Shown: positions 9,216-17,859 of the stretch, piece by piece
Layout: the number at the start of each line of letters is the position of its first letter
Position numbering within the stretch: position 1 is the stretch's first letter
Assembly (NCBI GenBank): GCA_030637745.1
Contig: DAOWFX010000123.1
Span: 7,906 to 71,905, forward strand
Source: JAGLOK01 sp023139005
Lineage (GTDB): Bacteria; Bacillota; Clostridia; Christensenellales; UMGS416
Direction: 5' to 3'
Length of the DNA stretch: 64,000 nucleotides
Notes under the pieces: model-generated
The model's database searches: none
What the model was told of the DNA's origin: nothing
The model's input: only the letters and a program-made list of their open reading frames with translations
Position numbers and translations under genes: made by a program

Positions 9216-10175
9216 TTAGTTGATAATTGTAAGACTTCCTGATACAGAGTCAATCTCAATTTCTGGAGCGTTTTTATCACCAGTATGTCCTTCGAAATCC
9301 CCACCCTTCTGCCTGACTATAGTCAGTGGAGTATCGCAACGGAAGTTACCTGATAAGGAATCATATCTTACATAGAAGTTATCATTCTTTACTAATGTTA
9401 ACTTCACGCTTCCGGACACTGTGCCAATATTGATGTCTTCTATCTTTTCAACGTCTAAAGTTACATCACCGGAAACAACATCAACTTTAATTGGAAAAGA
9501 GATTCCAGTAAGGTTAACATCAGAAGATACTCCGTCGACATCAACGCTTCCATCAGAGAAATGCCCAGAAACATCACCGGATACTGTACCTACACTTAAG
9601 CTATTAGCGTGCAATGTATCTGTTACAGTAGTACCGGATACATTTGTAATAGTAATATCTTCAAACATTATATCATCACAATCAAATACTACTTTTGATG
9701 ATACGCCTCCCACGGTGAGGTCTTTGAAAAAGCTCTTTGGAATGTGAACATCAAGAGTCAAGTCTGATCTTGAAACACTGCTGTTTTTTGGATACTTGAC
9801 AAAGATTTTTGCTGTACTTCCGGAGTTTGTTACTTCTAGTTCTATTTCACCATTTCTTGAAGTGTAATCCCCATAGAGATTTGCTTCTAATGTATCTCCA
9901 TCAGTTTGGTAAACATTAATGCTGGCAGATATTGCAGATATTGATATTTTTGATTGCTTTCCTATCTCAATAGTCTTAGCAGAATTAATATCATAATCTT
10001 TTCCGGGTGCTGAATTGAAACCAAAGTCCCAGCTACGATTAAGCCATTTGACGCTCCAACTACTTGGATTATGAAGATCTTTATTATTTACTGCGATTGT
10101 AGCCACGATTGCTCCAAATATGATAAATACTGCAAGTGCAATTAGTGCTAAATGCCATATTTTAAACTTTTTCAT
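9216..10175 (-). CDS. DUF4097 family beta-repeat protein, membrane-anchored
   Basis: The last gene of the PadR-DUF1700-DUF4097 operon. It has an N-terminal membrane helix (about residues 8-32), then a long Ser/Gly/Val-rich region of repeated short strands (GTVSGDVSGHFSDGSVDVDGVSSDV), typical of DUF4097 beta-solenoid proteins. Residues 33-319 are probably extracytoplasmic. Its biochemical role is unknown; the family is generally found with PadR regulators and HAAS/DUF1700 proteins and linked to envelope stress. Its start overlaps the upstream gene by 4 bases. Confidence 0.85.
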   Translation of the reverse strand: MKKFKIWHLALIALAVFIIFGAIVATIAVNNKDLHNPSSWSVKWLNRSWDFGFNSAPGKDYDINSAKTIEIGKQSKISISAISASINVYQTDGDTLEANLYGDYTSRNGEIELEVTNSGSTAKIFVKYPKNSSVSRSDLTLDVHIPKSFFKDLTVGGVSSKVVFDCDDIMFEDITITNVSGTTVTDTLHANSLSVGTVSGDVSGHFSDGSVDVDGVSSDVNLTGISFPIKVDVVSGDVTLDVEKIEDINIGTVSGSVKLTLVKNDNFYVRYDSLSGNFRCDTPLTIVRQKGGDFEGHTGDKNAPEIEIDSVSGSLTIIN

Positions 10176-10732
10176 CCTTTTATTCCTCCTACGATTATAT
10201 TATAATGCATCTTTGCAAATCCTACAATAAATCTAATAAAGTATTTGCTCAAGTATGCAAGTCCAATGCTCATTGCAACAGTGAGACCCAATAAAGCAAT
10301 AGCTGTCATTATTGCTAAGTAATAGGGTAAAGCAAATGAGAAGATTGCTAGCAATGGAGATATGAACAATGCTAATGCACTTACAAATAGACTCAATGGA
10401 ATTGCCCAGAGTGATATTAGCACTGCAAATAAGCTTGCTACTATCGGAATAACTATCATTGCATCCAATAATAATAATCCCAGACCTACAAATATTCCGC
10501 GTCCTACGTTTTCAGGGATGCTTGTTTTCTCGCCTTTTTCTGCAGTAGTGAGGTATTGTTGTGCCAATTGCTTTGGATCACCTAACTCTTCTGCTACTTG
10601 TTCTGCAGTCTTTCCTAAGGATTCTCCATCTTTATAGTGCTCTTCAAAGTCTGCAAGAATTTCTTGACGTGTGCTTAGGTTTAGAGGCATAAGGTGCCTT
10701 TTTAATTGTGTCATAAATATTTGTTTATTCAT
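10172..10732 (-). CDS. DUF1700 (HAAS domain) membrane protein
   Basis: A protein of 186 residues with an N-terminal helical HAAS region (about 1-65; ADFEEHYKDGESLGKTAEQVAEELGDPKQLAQQYL is the family hallmark) and several membrane helices after residue 78. The HAAS region is thought to work with PadR-type regulators and membrane partners, so it may act as a signal coupler. It overlaps padR by one base and the DUF4097 gene by four, indicating translational coupling. Confidence 0.88.
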   Translation of the reverse strand: MNKQIFMTQLKRHLMPLNLSTRQEILADFEEHYKDGESLGKTAEQVAEELGDPKQLAQQYLTTAEKGEKTSIPENVGRGIFVGLGLLLLDAMIVIPIVASLFAVLISLWAIPLSLFVSALALFISPLLAIFSFALPYYLAIMTAIALLGLTVAMSIGLAYLSKYFIRFIVGFAKMHYNIIVGGIKG

Positions 10733-11049
10733 TATACAGCCTCACTTTCTACAAGGTTTTCTACACTTGTTACGAAAGTCTTCCACTGACCATGCAGTGA
10801 GTCTCTTTCTTTGTCCCCGTTGTCGGTTAGTTTGTAGTACTTTCTTGGGGGCCCCTCGTTACTCTCTCTTAAGTATGTTGTAACGAATCCATCACCTTTC
10901 AATCTTCGTAAGATTGGATATATTGTACCATCTGAAATATCTATAGTTTCAGATAGAGAGCTTGCAAGCTCATATCCATATCGATCGCCATGACCAAGTA
11001 GTGACAATACGCACAATTCGAGTACCCCTTTTTTGAATTGGATATTCAT
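10732..11049 (-). CDS. PadR family transcriptional regulator
   Basis: A winged-helix repressor of 105 residues, the short PadR-s2 type without the long C-terminal dimer helix pair. The family core is clear: LELCVLSLLGHGDRYGYELASSL, then DGTIYPILRRLKGDGFVTTY and PRKYYKLTDNG. AGGAGGAAGAA precedes the ATG. It is the first gene of the operon and probably represses its own promoter, which carries inverted and direct repeats (11071-11143). The inducer is unknown. Confidence 0.9.
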   Translation of the reverse strand: MNIQFKKGVLELCVLSLLGHGDRYGYELASSLSETIDISDGTIYPILRRLKGDGFVTTYLRESNEGPPRKYYKLTDNGDKERDSLHGQWKTFVTSVENLVESEAV

Positions 11050-11070
11050 TTCTTCCTCCTTAATAATAAA

Positions 11071-11143
11071 CAGTAGTGAATATTCACAGCTAGTGAATGA
11101 TAAACACTACTGGCAATATACACCTAGTGAATTAAAATGTCAA
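11071..11143 (-). promoter_or_regulatory. padR operon promoter with overlapping operator repeats
   Basis: On the minus strand, TTGACA (11138-11143) and TATATT (11115-11120) are 17 bp apart, close to a perfect sigma-A promoter. Around it are three direct copies of TAGTGAAT (11074, 11091, 11125), a perfect 8-bp inverted pair CAGTAGTG/CACTACTG (11071-11078, 11105-11112), and the palindrome GTGAATATTCAC (11076-11087). The repeats fall in the spacer and just past the -10, where a repressor would block polymerase. Confidence 0.75.
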
Positions 11144-11232
11144 CATATATTCTCATAAATCTTTATTAGAGTTTCATTAGAAGATATAATGTGCTAGAAT
11201 AGATTGAAAAAATAGTGGAGGATAAATACAAT

Positions 11233-12453
11233 ATGGGAAAGCAAAAAAACATGCTAATTGCACAATCGGGAGGACCTACTGCTGTCATTAATGCAAGCGT
11301 TGTTGGCGCTTATACAGCAGCTTTAGATCTTGGATTTGATAATATATATGCAGCGAATGAAGGCATACAGGGCGTTTTAAAAAATGAGATCATCGACCTA
11401 AAGGCAGCAGATCAACGTATCGTTGAAGGACTAAAATACACACCATCTGCAGGACTAGGATCATGTAGATACAAGATGTCAAAAGACATTGATGATCCTG
11501 ATTACAAAAGAGTTTTTGACAAACTCCAGGAGCTAAACGTGGGTTATTTCTTCTATAATGGCGGGAATGATTCTATGGATACAGCAGATAAGCTTAACGA
11601 TTATGCAGTCAAGCATAAGCTTGATATCAAGGTCATGGGAATACCTAAGACTGTTGATAATGACTTGGTAGGCACCGACCATTGCCCTGGCTTTGGAAGT
11701 GCTGCAAAGTACTTAAATACCACACTTGCAGTTTCAGCATATGATTGTTATACGTATTCAACACCGACTATTATATTGATGGAGACCATGGGACGCCACG
11801 CAGGGTGGCTTGCAGCATCTTGTGCATGTGCAAAATATAATGGTGAAAGAATTGCAGACAGGATATATTTACCTGAATCAGTATTTGACTTAGATGATTT
11901 CATTGCAGATACAAAGAAGCTATTTGAGGAAAAAGGAATGGTATTCATCGTTGTATCAGAAGGCATCAAAGACAAGAGCGGAGAGTTCCTGCTTTCAGGA
12001 ACCTCAGTTAATGACAATTTCGGACATGCACAACTAGGGGGTGTCTCAATTTTCTTACAGCAGAAAATCGCAGAACATATCACACCACGTTGCAAGGTCA
12101 TTAATCCCAATATCATTCAGCGTGCAGCAGCACATGTAGTTTCTGAAACAGATTTAAATGAAACATACAATGCAGGATATTTAGCTCTAAAAGAGGCAGC
12201 AGCAGGCAAGAGTGGTTACATGATTGGCTATGAACGTCTGCAGGATGAACCATATGTCATAAACTATAGACTTGTACCGCTATCTAGCGTTGCAAATGCA
12301 GAAAAGACTGTGCCACAAGAGTGGATTATCGAAGGTAAAGATTTGACAGATGATATTATCAAATATACTACACCATTGATGGAAGGGGAGGTTGCTCTGA
12401 GACATAAGGATGGATTGCCAGTGTTTGAAAGGCTACCGAGAGTATTTATATAA
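11233..12453 (+). CDS. 6-phosphofructokinase, probably pyrophosphate-dependent
   Basis: Phosphorylates fructose 6-phosphate in glycolysis. The 406-residue protein has the N-terminal AQSGGPTAVINAS loop, the donor site written NGGNDSMDT, the catalytic motif PKTVDNDL, and GRHAGWLAA. PKTVDND in place of PKTIDGD, with Asp after the GGN turn, points to PPi as phosphate donor; ATP use is less likely. The ATG at 11233 follows GGAGGATAAA; an upstream GTG at 11215 overlaps that ribosome site and was rejected. TATAAT lies at 11185-11190. Confidence 0.88.
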   Translation: MGKQKNMLIAQSGGPTAVINASVVGAYTAALDLGFDNIYAANEGIQGVLKNEIIDLKAADQRIVEGLKYTPSAGLGSCRYKMSKDIDDPDYKRVFDKLQELNVGYFFYNGGNDSMDTADKLNDYAVKHKLDIKVMGIPKTVDNDLVGTDHCPGFGSAAKYLNTTLAVSAYDCYTYSTPTIILMETMGRHAGWLAASCACAKYNGERIADRIYLPESVFDLDDFIADTKKLFEEKGMVFIVVSEGIKDKSGEFLLSGTSVNDNFGHAQLGGVSIFLQQKIAEHITPRCKVINPNIIQRAAAHVVSETDLNETYNAGYLALKEAAAGKSGYMIGYERLQDEPYVINYRLVPLSSVANAEKTVPQEWIIEGKDLTDDIIKYTTPLMEGEVALRHKDGLPVFERLPRVFI

Positions 12454-12465
12454 CAACATATCAAG

Positions 12466-12494
12466 AAAAGCTGTAAGAAATCACAGCTTTTTTA
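12466..12494. terminator. Bidirectional intrinsic terminator
   Basis: AAAAGCTGT and ACAGCTTTT pair around an 8-base loop, followed by TTTTTT on the plus strand. The hairpin terminates the phosphofructokinase gene and overlaps the last codons of the convergent glycosidase. Confidence 0.8.
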
Positions 12495-13476
12495 TATTGG
12501 GCAATTTTCCTTTATAGATTGCAAGGCCTATCTGCGAAAAATTGAATCTTGCATATCCACCATAGTCTTGGTTTCTTACTATCTCGGATGTATCTCTTGC
12601 TTCCTTTGATTCTGTTCCTAGACCAGCTCCGGTGCCTTCATAGTACAGATAATATGTATCATTGTGTTTAAAAACAGTTCCGAACCACAATGCACCTTCA
12701 TCCCATGTACCAATTTCACCTCTTAATAAAATAGGATTATTTTCATATCGTCTCCAGTGAATCAGATCATCAGAAGTTGCAAGACCGAAGCCCAAAGGAT
12801 AATCAGAATATTGGTTGCATCCACCATAAACCATATAGTATTGATTAGTTTCATACCATATTCGAGCAGTGGAAACACTGAACTCGTCAAAAGCACCTGT
12901 CTTTTTTGTTGGAGAGAATATTAATTCTTCAGTAGATTCATCAAAGTGTATTCCGTCTTGACTTTTGCATACATAAAATTCATAGTACCCATCTTGAGTT
13001 GGTGATGATTTTTTCTGATAAAACAGATATACCATACCATCTCTTATAACAACTTCAGGTGCAAAGGCATTATCTATAATAGGAGTTTTATGTTTCATAA
13101 AATTATATCCATCATTGGAAATTGCAAGTCCGATGATAGAGGGTTTGTCATATGAATGCCCAGAATAGTATAAGTAAACTTTATCTTTAATAACCACAGT
13201 AGCTGGATCAAGAATATGATTTGTATCATAATCATCTTTATTTTCACTGACTTTTATTATTGGATTACGGTCATAAAAATCCCAGTTCACACCATCAAAT
13301 TCATCCGCCTTACAATAAGCAACTCCAATTTGATCATGACATTCTTCTCCTTGACCACGAAAGTACATTAGAATCTTATCCCTGTACTCTAGAACATCAG
13401 GATTTGCAACATGCATGCTGTGAAAAGTGTTTGGAGTTTTTGAAATGACTGGGTTACTTTTATAACGGTTAAACAT
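12481..13476 (-). CDS. Five-bladed beta-propeller glycosidase-like protein (GH43/GH32/GH130 superfamily)
   Basis: A cytosolic protein of 331 residues without a signal peptide. Repeated blades of the type NPDVLEYRDKILMYFRG, LDPATVVIKDKVYLYYSG, APEVVIRDGMVYLFYQ and LWFGTVFKHNDTYYLYYEG each carry an acidic residue, as in GH43/GH32/GH130-like propellers. Candidate acidic residues are Asp in ANPD and LDPAT and Glu in APEV. I cannot assign the exact family; a phosphorylase or hydrolase acting on short imported sugars would fit the intracellular location. The ribokinase gene lies upstream on the same strand, 230 bases away. Confidence 0.75.
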   Translation of the reverse strand: MFNRYKSNPVISKTPNTFHSMHVANPDVLEYRDKILMYFRGQGEECHDQIGVAYCKADEFDGVNWDFYDRNPIIKVSENKDDYDTNHILDPATVVIKDKVYLYYSGHSYDKPSIIGLAISNDGYNFMKHKTPIIDNAFAPEVVIRDGMVYLFYQKKSSPTQDGYYEFYVCKSQDGIHFDESTEELIFSPTKKTGAFDEFSVSTARIWYETNQYYMVYGGCNQYSDYPLGFGLATSDDLIHWRRYENNPILLRGEIGTWDEGALWFGTVFKHNDTYYLYYEGTGAGLGTESKEARDTSEIVRNQDYGGYARFNFSQIGLAIYKGKLPNIKKL

Positions 13477-13706
13477 ATGTTCACCTCATTATTTGATAGA
13501 TGGTAAATGCATAGAAATAGCAAAAGTCGGACTTATATTACTGCTTTTCTGTTGAAGTATCAAATGGAAACAAGATATGCAAAAGATCAGCAGAAAACTA
13601 TATAATATACTTATCCTTTAATATGGAACAATATTTACAACCAACATAGTCACTCTGTCTGTTTTTTATTATCTGTCCCGTTTCTTTCATTTCTATTGCC
13701 CATTGA

Positions 13707-14615
13707 TTAATTAGGATGAGAAGTTAAGAAATTCATGATTGCATGATGACTAACTTCGTCATTTTGTGCACCTGCACCTTGAACTGCGAGGGCTCCGGCG
13801 GCGTTTGCATACTTCAATGCCTCTTCAACAGAATATCCTCTGCAAAGTGCAGAAGCAAGTCCAGCGTTGAAACAATCACCTGCACCAATAGTATCAACCA
13901 GTTCAACATCATATGCAGGACATGTAATCGTCTTCTGAGCATCAACATAATATAGGCCCTTATTACCCATAGTACATATTACAGCACCTGCACCAAGCGC
14001 TAGCAACGACTCGCACGATGATTTGATATCAGCACCCTTTGCGATAAAATCAATTTCGCTTTCATTGGGTGTAATGTAATCAACATTTTTTAGCAATTCC
14101 AAGGGAAGTGGTTTTGCAGGAGCAGGATCAAGAATTACAATACCACCTGCTTCTTTCATGATTTTTGCAGCACAAACGACACTTTCCATAGGGATTTCAA
14201 GTTGAAGCAATAAATATTTGCATTTCGTAATTTCAATAGAGTTATGCATGATATATTCCGGTGTCACACATCCATTGGCCCCATCGATGATGGTGATTCT
14301 ATTCTCGCCTGTTTTATCCACTTCTATGAGGGCCGTGCCTGTTGATGCATCATAACATGTTTCTACATAGCTGTAATGCGTACCGGCTCTTTCAAAGTTT
14401 CTTTCATACATAGATGCATAAATATCATTACCCATCATACCAAACATGTAAGTAGCAATTCCCATTTTTGAAGCGGCTATTGCTTGATTTCCACCTTTTC
14501 CACCACAAATATAATCCAAAGATTTTCCATGAACGGTTTGACCAGGTAGTGCAAATTCATCAACCTTTGCTGTGAGATCGATATTAAGAGAACCAACAAT
14601 ACAAATTTTATCCAT
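13707..14615 (-). CDS. rbsK: Ribokinase-like PfkB family sugar kinase
   Basis: Phosphorylates ribose or a related sugar with ATP in the cytosol. The 302-residue protein has the PfkB N-terminal motif GGKGGNQAIAASKMG, and the C-terminal signature DTIGAGDCFNAGL with the catalytic Asp. NIDLTAKVDEFALPGQT near the start is typical of ribokinases. AAAGGTGATTT precedes the ATG. A ribose-type ABC importer is encoded about 11 kb away, so true ribokinase activity is plausible, but other pentoses are possible. Confidence 0.88.
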   Translation of the reverse strand: MDKICIVGSLNIDLTAKVDEFALPGQTVHGKSLDYICGGKGGNQAIAASKMGIATYMFGMMGNDIYASMYERNFERAGTHYSYVETCYDASTGTALIEVDKTGENRITIIDGANGCVTPEYIMHNSIEITKCKYLLLQLEIPMESVVCAAKIMKEAGGIVILDPAPAKPLPLELLKNVDYITPNESEIDFIAKGADIKSSCESLLALGAGAVICTMGNKGLYYVDAQKTITCPAYDVELVDTIGAGDCFNAGLASALCRGYSVEEALKYANAAGALAVQGAGAQNDEVSHHAIMNFLTSHPN

Positions 14616-14703
14616 AATAAATCACCTTTACTCATGTTACTATAAATGCAATATGCTATGCAAGCGTATATAAGCATATTTGTCCAAAATGAAAAGACAG
14701 TAA

Positions 14704-14739
14704 TTGCGCATACAGTGTAGTGCATATATAATAAGCACA
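14704..14739 (+). promoter_or_regulatory. ispE promoter, apparently leaderless
   Basis: TTGCGC (14704-14709) and TATAAT (14727-14732) are 17 bp apart. The ispE ATG begins 7 bases after the -10, which is where transcription should start, and there is no ribosome-binding sequence. Confidence 0.6.
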
Positions 14740-15617
14740 TGGATAAACATAATAAAAAAATTCGTTTACAAGCAAATGCAAAAATCAATCTTTCACTATA
14801 TATTACCGGACAAAGAGAAGATGGATATCATCTAATCGACAGTGTGTTTGCACCTATCGATCTTTGTGATGTGGTTACTATCAAGAAAGGTAAAGAGGGT
14901 ATCGCAATACGATGTAGCGATCATGATTTGGCGCATCCTTCTAATACCGCATACAAAGCAGCGCAGATAATGATGCAACACTACAAAGCTATTGAGGGGG
15001 TTGAAATATTTATTGAAAAGCATATTCCTGCAATGGCAGGCTTGGGTGGCGGTAGTGCAGATGCAGCTGCAACACTATTGGGAATAATGAAGCTATATGA
15101 TATTTCTATAGAACAAGAAGTACTAGAACGTATTGCACTGGAAATTGGTGCAGATGTCCCTTTTTTCCTAGGGAATAGTGCAGCGAGGATTCAAGGCATT
15201 GGAGAGAAAGTTACCCCAATAAACCAAAAAGAACATATGAATATTACTCTAGTAAAACCAAATGTATCACTAAGTACACCCGTTGTATATAGAAAATATG
15301 ATGAAATTAATACATCATATAAAGGAGATTGCGACAAACTCATTAATTATTTGAAACAAGGTGATTTAACTGCTATATCTAGTAGTATGTATAATGATTT
15401 GCAACAATCTGCAAGCGATCTGTGCCCTGAAGTTAATGAAGCGATTCTATACTTACAAAAAAGTGGTGCTATGAATGCAATTATGACAGGAAGTGGATCG
15501 TGTGTATTTGGAATTTTTGAAAATGAAGATTTAGTGAAAACTACAGTACAAAATTACAAGGGAAAGAGTACCATCTATTCTATAAAAACAGTTGATAAAC
15601 CTATTTTAATCATATAA
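14739..15617 (+). CDS. ispE: 4-diphosphocytidyl-2-C-methyl-D-erythritol kinase
   Basis: The GHMP kinase of the MEP isoprenoid pathway, phosphorylating CDP-methylerythritol with ATP. The start AKINLSLYITGQREDGYH, the glycine-rich ATP loop PAMAGLGGGSADAAATL, the catalytic Asp region GADVPFFL and the C-terminal MTGSGSCVFG all match IspE. Length (292) is normal. The ATG fits the family N-terminus and no alternative start lies nearby, although no ribosome site is present; see the promoter entry. It is divergent from the ribokinase gene. Confidence 0.95.
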   Translation: MDKHNKKIRLQANAKINLSLYITGQREDGYHLIDSVFAPIDLCDVVTIKKGKEGIAIRCSDHDLAHPSNTAYKAAQIMMQHYKAIEGVEIFIEKHIPAMAGLGGGSADAAATLLGIMKLYDISIEQEVLERIALEIGADVPFFLGNSAARIQGIGEKVTPINQKEHMNITLVKPNVSLSTPVVYRKYDEINTSYKGDCDKLINYLKQGDLTAISSSMYNDLQQSASDLCPEVNEAILYLQKSGAMNAIMTGSGSCVFGIFENEDLVKTTVQNYKGKSTIYSIKTVDKPILII

Positions 15618-15785
15618 TTCTTAGTGAAATGCTCTGATTTAATAAGCTCTTTGATTTTCACTGTCTTGTTTCTTCTAGAATAATCAAAAAAAGACATATA
15701 TATTTTTTAACATAAGGTTCCATTTATCAGTTTTTCTTGTATAATATAAGAATAAATAGGAGTTTACTTTTTTAAGGAAAATATA

Positions 15786-16211
15786 ATGGATAAAAGAATT
15801 ATTATAAATATAGTAGGAGAGCAAACCATCGGTGACGAAATCAATCGAACAGAGTTTGTAACCGAAGGTCGTTATTCTGAAGAAAATGGCAAGAAGCGTC
15901 TTGAATATGATGAGAGCAAGGTGCTTGGACTTGAAGGCTCTGTAACATCAATCGAAGTTGATGGTGATACAGTATCATTAATGCGTTCTGGGAGCACAAC
16001 AACGCATATGATTATGCGTAAAGGCGAAAAATGCTTAAACCATTACCAAACGCCTTTTGGTGCAGTTGAGATGGGTATATTTCCATTACAGGTGAAGTGT
16101 GATATGGATCAAAACCATGGAGAGCTTAATTTAACATATCAACTTGATGTAGAAGGAACCTATGCAAGCTTGAATCAATTAAAGGTCTCATATACTGAAC
16201 CAAGAAATTAA
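15786..16211 (+). CDS. DUF1934 protein (YwiB-like)
   Basis: A protein of 141 residues of the DUF1934 family, a small beta-barrel of unknown function with a lipocalin/calycin-like fold. Family features are visible: the opening strand IIINIVGEQT, TEGRY, then LEGSVTSIEVDGDTVSLMRSG and the C-terminal Y-L-V strand pattern. AAGGAAAATATA precedes the ATG. A TATAAT lies at 15740-15745. It heads a tightly packed run with the next two genes. Confidence 0.85.
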   Translation: MDKRIIINIVGEQTIGDEINRTEFVTEGRYSEENGKKRLEYDESKVLGLEGSVTSIEVDGDTVSLMRSGSTTTHMIMRKGEKCLNHYQTPFGAVEMGIFPLQVKCDMDQNHGELNLTYQLDVEGTYASLNQLKVSYTEPRN

Positions 16212-16212
16212 A

Positions 16213-16749
16213 ATGAATAATGATAAAATTGAAACAATAAAACGGCAATTGAATCTTTACTTTGCAGACAATCATACGAAATATAAATTCACCATTCAAT
16301 ATAATGGTGAATGTTTAATAGCAATTTTCAAAGGAAACAAACTAGATAACATAAACCTTAATAATTTACCGGATTTCATATCTGGTTATGAGTATGAAAA
16401 AAATAGGATTTCATTTCATCTATCAAATACATGGATCAAGCAGAGTACAAGAAGCATTAAAGCATATGAGTACAACACAACAGATGTAGGGATTTATAGT
16501 CAGATACGAAGGTTGGATAAGCAGATAGACTTTAATTTGACAGGAGGAACTTGGACAGAGGAAATGTTTGTTCTTGCAAGAAATATTCTCTATTTTCTCC
16601 ATACAAAATCAGAAAGCATACAAGCAAATACAATAATAAGATGCAAGAGATTGTACAATGAATTGCAAATCAAAGCACAAATACCCAAAGAACTAATTGT
16701 TGGATATAAAAATGCTTTGACAACAATAGCGCACAGCAAGGGGACATAA
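16213..16749 (+). CDS. Hypothetical protein
   Basis: A soluble protein of 178 residues that I do not recognise. It starts two bases after the DUF1934 stop and ends flush against the MBL-fold gene, so it is almost certainly translated as part of that operon. The sequence is Asn/Lys/Ile-rich, with mixed strands in the first half (KFTIQYNGECLIAIFKGNKL) and helices in the second (about 110-178). There is no signal peptide, membrane segment or metal motif. Base use resembles the neighbours. Confidence 0.7.
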   Translation: MNNDKIETIKRQLNLYFADNHTKYKFTIQYNGECLIAIFKGNKLDNINLNNLPDFISGYEYEKNRISFHLSNTWIKQSTRSIKAYEYNTTDVGIYSQIRRLDKQIDFNLTGGTWTEEMFVLARNILYFLHTKSESIQANTIIRCKRLYNELQIKAQIPKELIVGYKNALTTIAHSKGT

Positions 16750-17385
16750 ATGATTATTACATGGCTAGGTCACTCATGTTTTGAAATAGAAGGAGAACAC
16801 ATCACTGTTATTACAGATCCATATAACGATTCTGTCGGCTATCCAATGAGATCAAGGGGAGCAGATTTTGCAACTGTCAGCCATCATCATGCAGATCACG
16901 ATGAAACATCTTGGATTATTGGATGCGAAGTTGTCAGTGGATTAGGTAAACATGATTTATCTAGTGCAACCTTTCTTGGAATTGAATCTTTTCATGACAA
17001 AAAAGAGGGTGCGATTAGAGGTCCAAATACGATATTCAAATTTGAAATAGACGGAATTGCTTTCTGTCATTTGGGAGACTTGGGCCATGTTATCGATGAA
17101 AAAACATGGCGTAAGATAGGTAATGTTGATGTTTTGTTTGTACCAATAGGTGGTACATACACTATTGATGCATATGATGCGAAGAAGGTAATAGATGCAT
17201 TGGATCCGCATTTGAGCATTGCAATGCAGTATAGGAATACTGCATGCAATTTTCCGATTGACACACAAGATGAGTTCATGTGGCTAACAAAGGGAACAAA
17301 AATGAAGGAAAGTTCTATTCGTTTTAGTTTTGAGGAACTTCATAAATCAAGTAGCATCGTATCTTTGGAGTGGAAAAGGGTATGA
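16750..17385 (+). CDS. MBL-fold metal-dependent hydrolase
   Basis: A cytosolic metallo-beta-lactamase-fold protein of the small Lactamase_B_3/UPF0173-like type. The core is MIITWLGHSCFEIEG, DPYND, then the metal motif SHHHADHDE (HxHxDH form), a downstream FCHLGDLGH with the next His/Asp ligands, and a final region with PHLSIAMQY. It has 211 residues, the usual length of this compact type. The substrate is unknown. The ATG follows AAGGGGAC... AAGGGG and directly abuts the upstream gene. Confidence 0.88.
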   Translation: MIITWLGHSCFEIEGEHITVITDPYNDSVGYPMRSRGADFATVSHHHADHDETSWIIGCEVVSGLGKHDLSSATFLGIESFHDKKEGAIRGPNTIFKFEIDGIAFCHLGDLGHVIDEKTWRKIGNVDVLFVPIGGTYTIDAYDAKKVIDALDPHLSIAMQYRNTACNFPIDTQDEFMWLTKGTKMKESSIRFSFEELHKSSSIVSLEWKRV

Positions 17386-17466
17386 TTTTGCATAAATTAT
17401 GTCGATATGATAAAATATGTATCGGGGGAAGCTTAGTTATCTAAGCATATGGAAAGGAGCCTTTGG

Positions 17467-17763
17467 GTGGTTTCTACGAATAAAAAATACAAGCGCAGAA
17501 GAATTGTGCTTATTCTTGGTGTTGTCGTACCATTGCTTTGTTATGCAGGGTTTGTTTTTTCACAAAACTTAAGGACATATAATAATCTCAAAGCGCAGCG
17601 CATCATTGCAGAACAAGAATATGAAGAAGCACAGCAGGAAAATGAACAATTAGAGCAAGAAGTTGAATTTACAAAAACTGATGACTTCATCGTACAAAAA
17701 GCAAGAGAATTATTGGGATATGTAAAGCCCGGAGAAGTTAAGTTTGTTGAAGAAAACGACTAA
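17467..17763 (+). CDS. FtsB/DivIC-like septum formation protein
   Basis: A bitopic protein of 98 residues with a short basic cytosolic tail (TNKKYKRRR), one membrane helix (about residues 12-34) and an extracellular coiled coil rich in Glu/Gln (EQEYEEAQQENEQLEQEV), followed by the family end VQKARELLGYVKPGE. FtsB/DivIC links FtsL and the FtsQ-type protein in the divisome. GGAAAGGAG (17452-17460) fits the GTG at 17467; the upstream in-frame ATG at 17449 precedes that ribosome site and is unlikely. Confidence 0.82.
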   Translation: MVSTNKKYKRRRIVLILGVVVPLLCYAGFVFSQNLRTYNNLKAQRIIAEQEYEEAQQENEQLEQEVEFTKTDDFIVQKARELLGYVKPGEVKFVEEND

Positions 17764-17786
17764 GTACATTTAAGGAATTAATTATT

Positions 17787-17814
17787 AAAATCGACGAAAT
17801 ATTCGTCGATTTTT
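17787..17814. terminator. Intrinsic terminator
   Basis: A perfect 12-bp stem (AAAATCGACGAA with TTCGTCGATTTT) and a 3-base loop, ending in T residues. It separates the FtsB-like gene from the dehydrogenase gene. Confidence 0.75.
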
Positions 17815-17859
17815 GAATATTGTTGTATAATTATTATCTAGTCAAAATCAGAGGCATAT

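Noticed and set aside
11233..12453. ATP-dependent phosphofructokinase
   Set aside because: PKTVDNDL and the GGND turn point to the pyrophosphate-using type.
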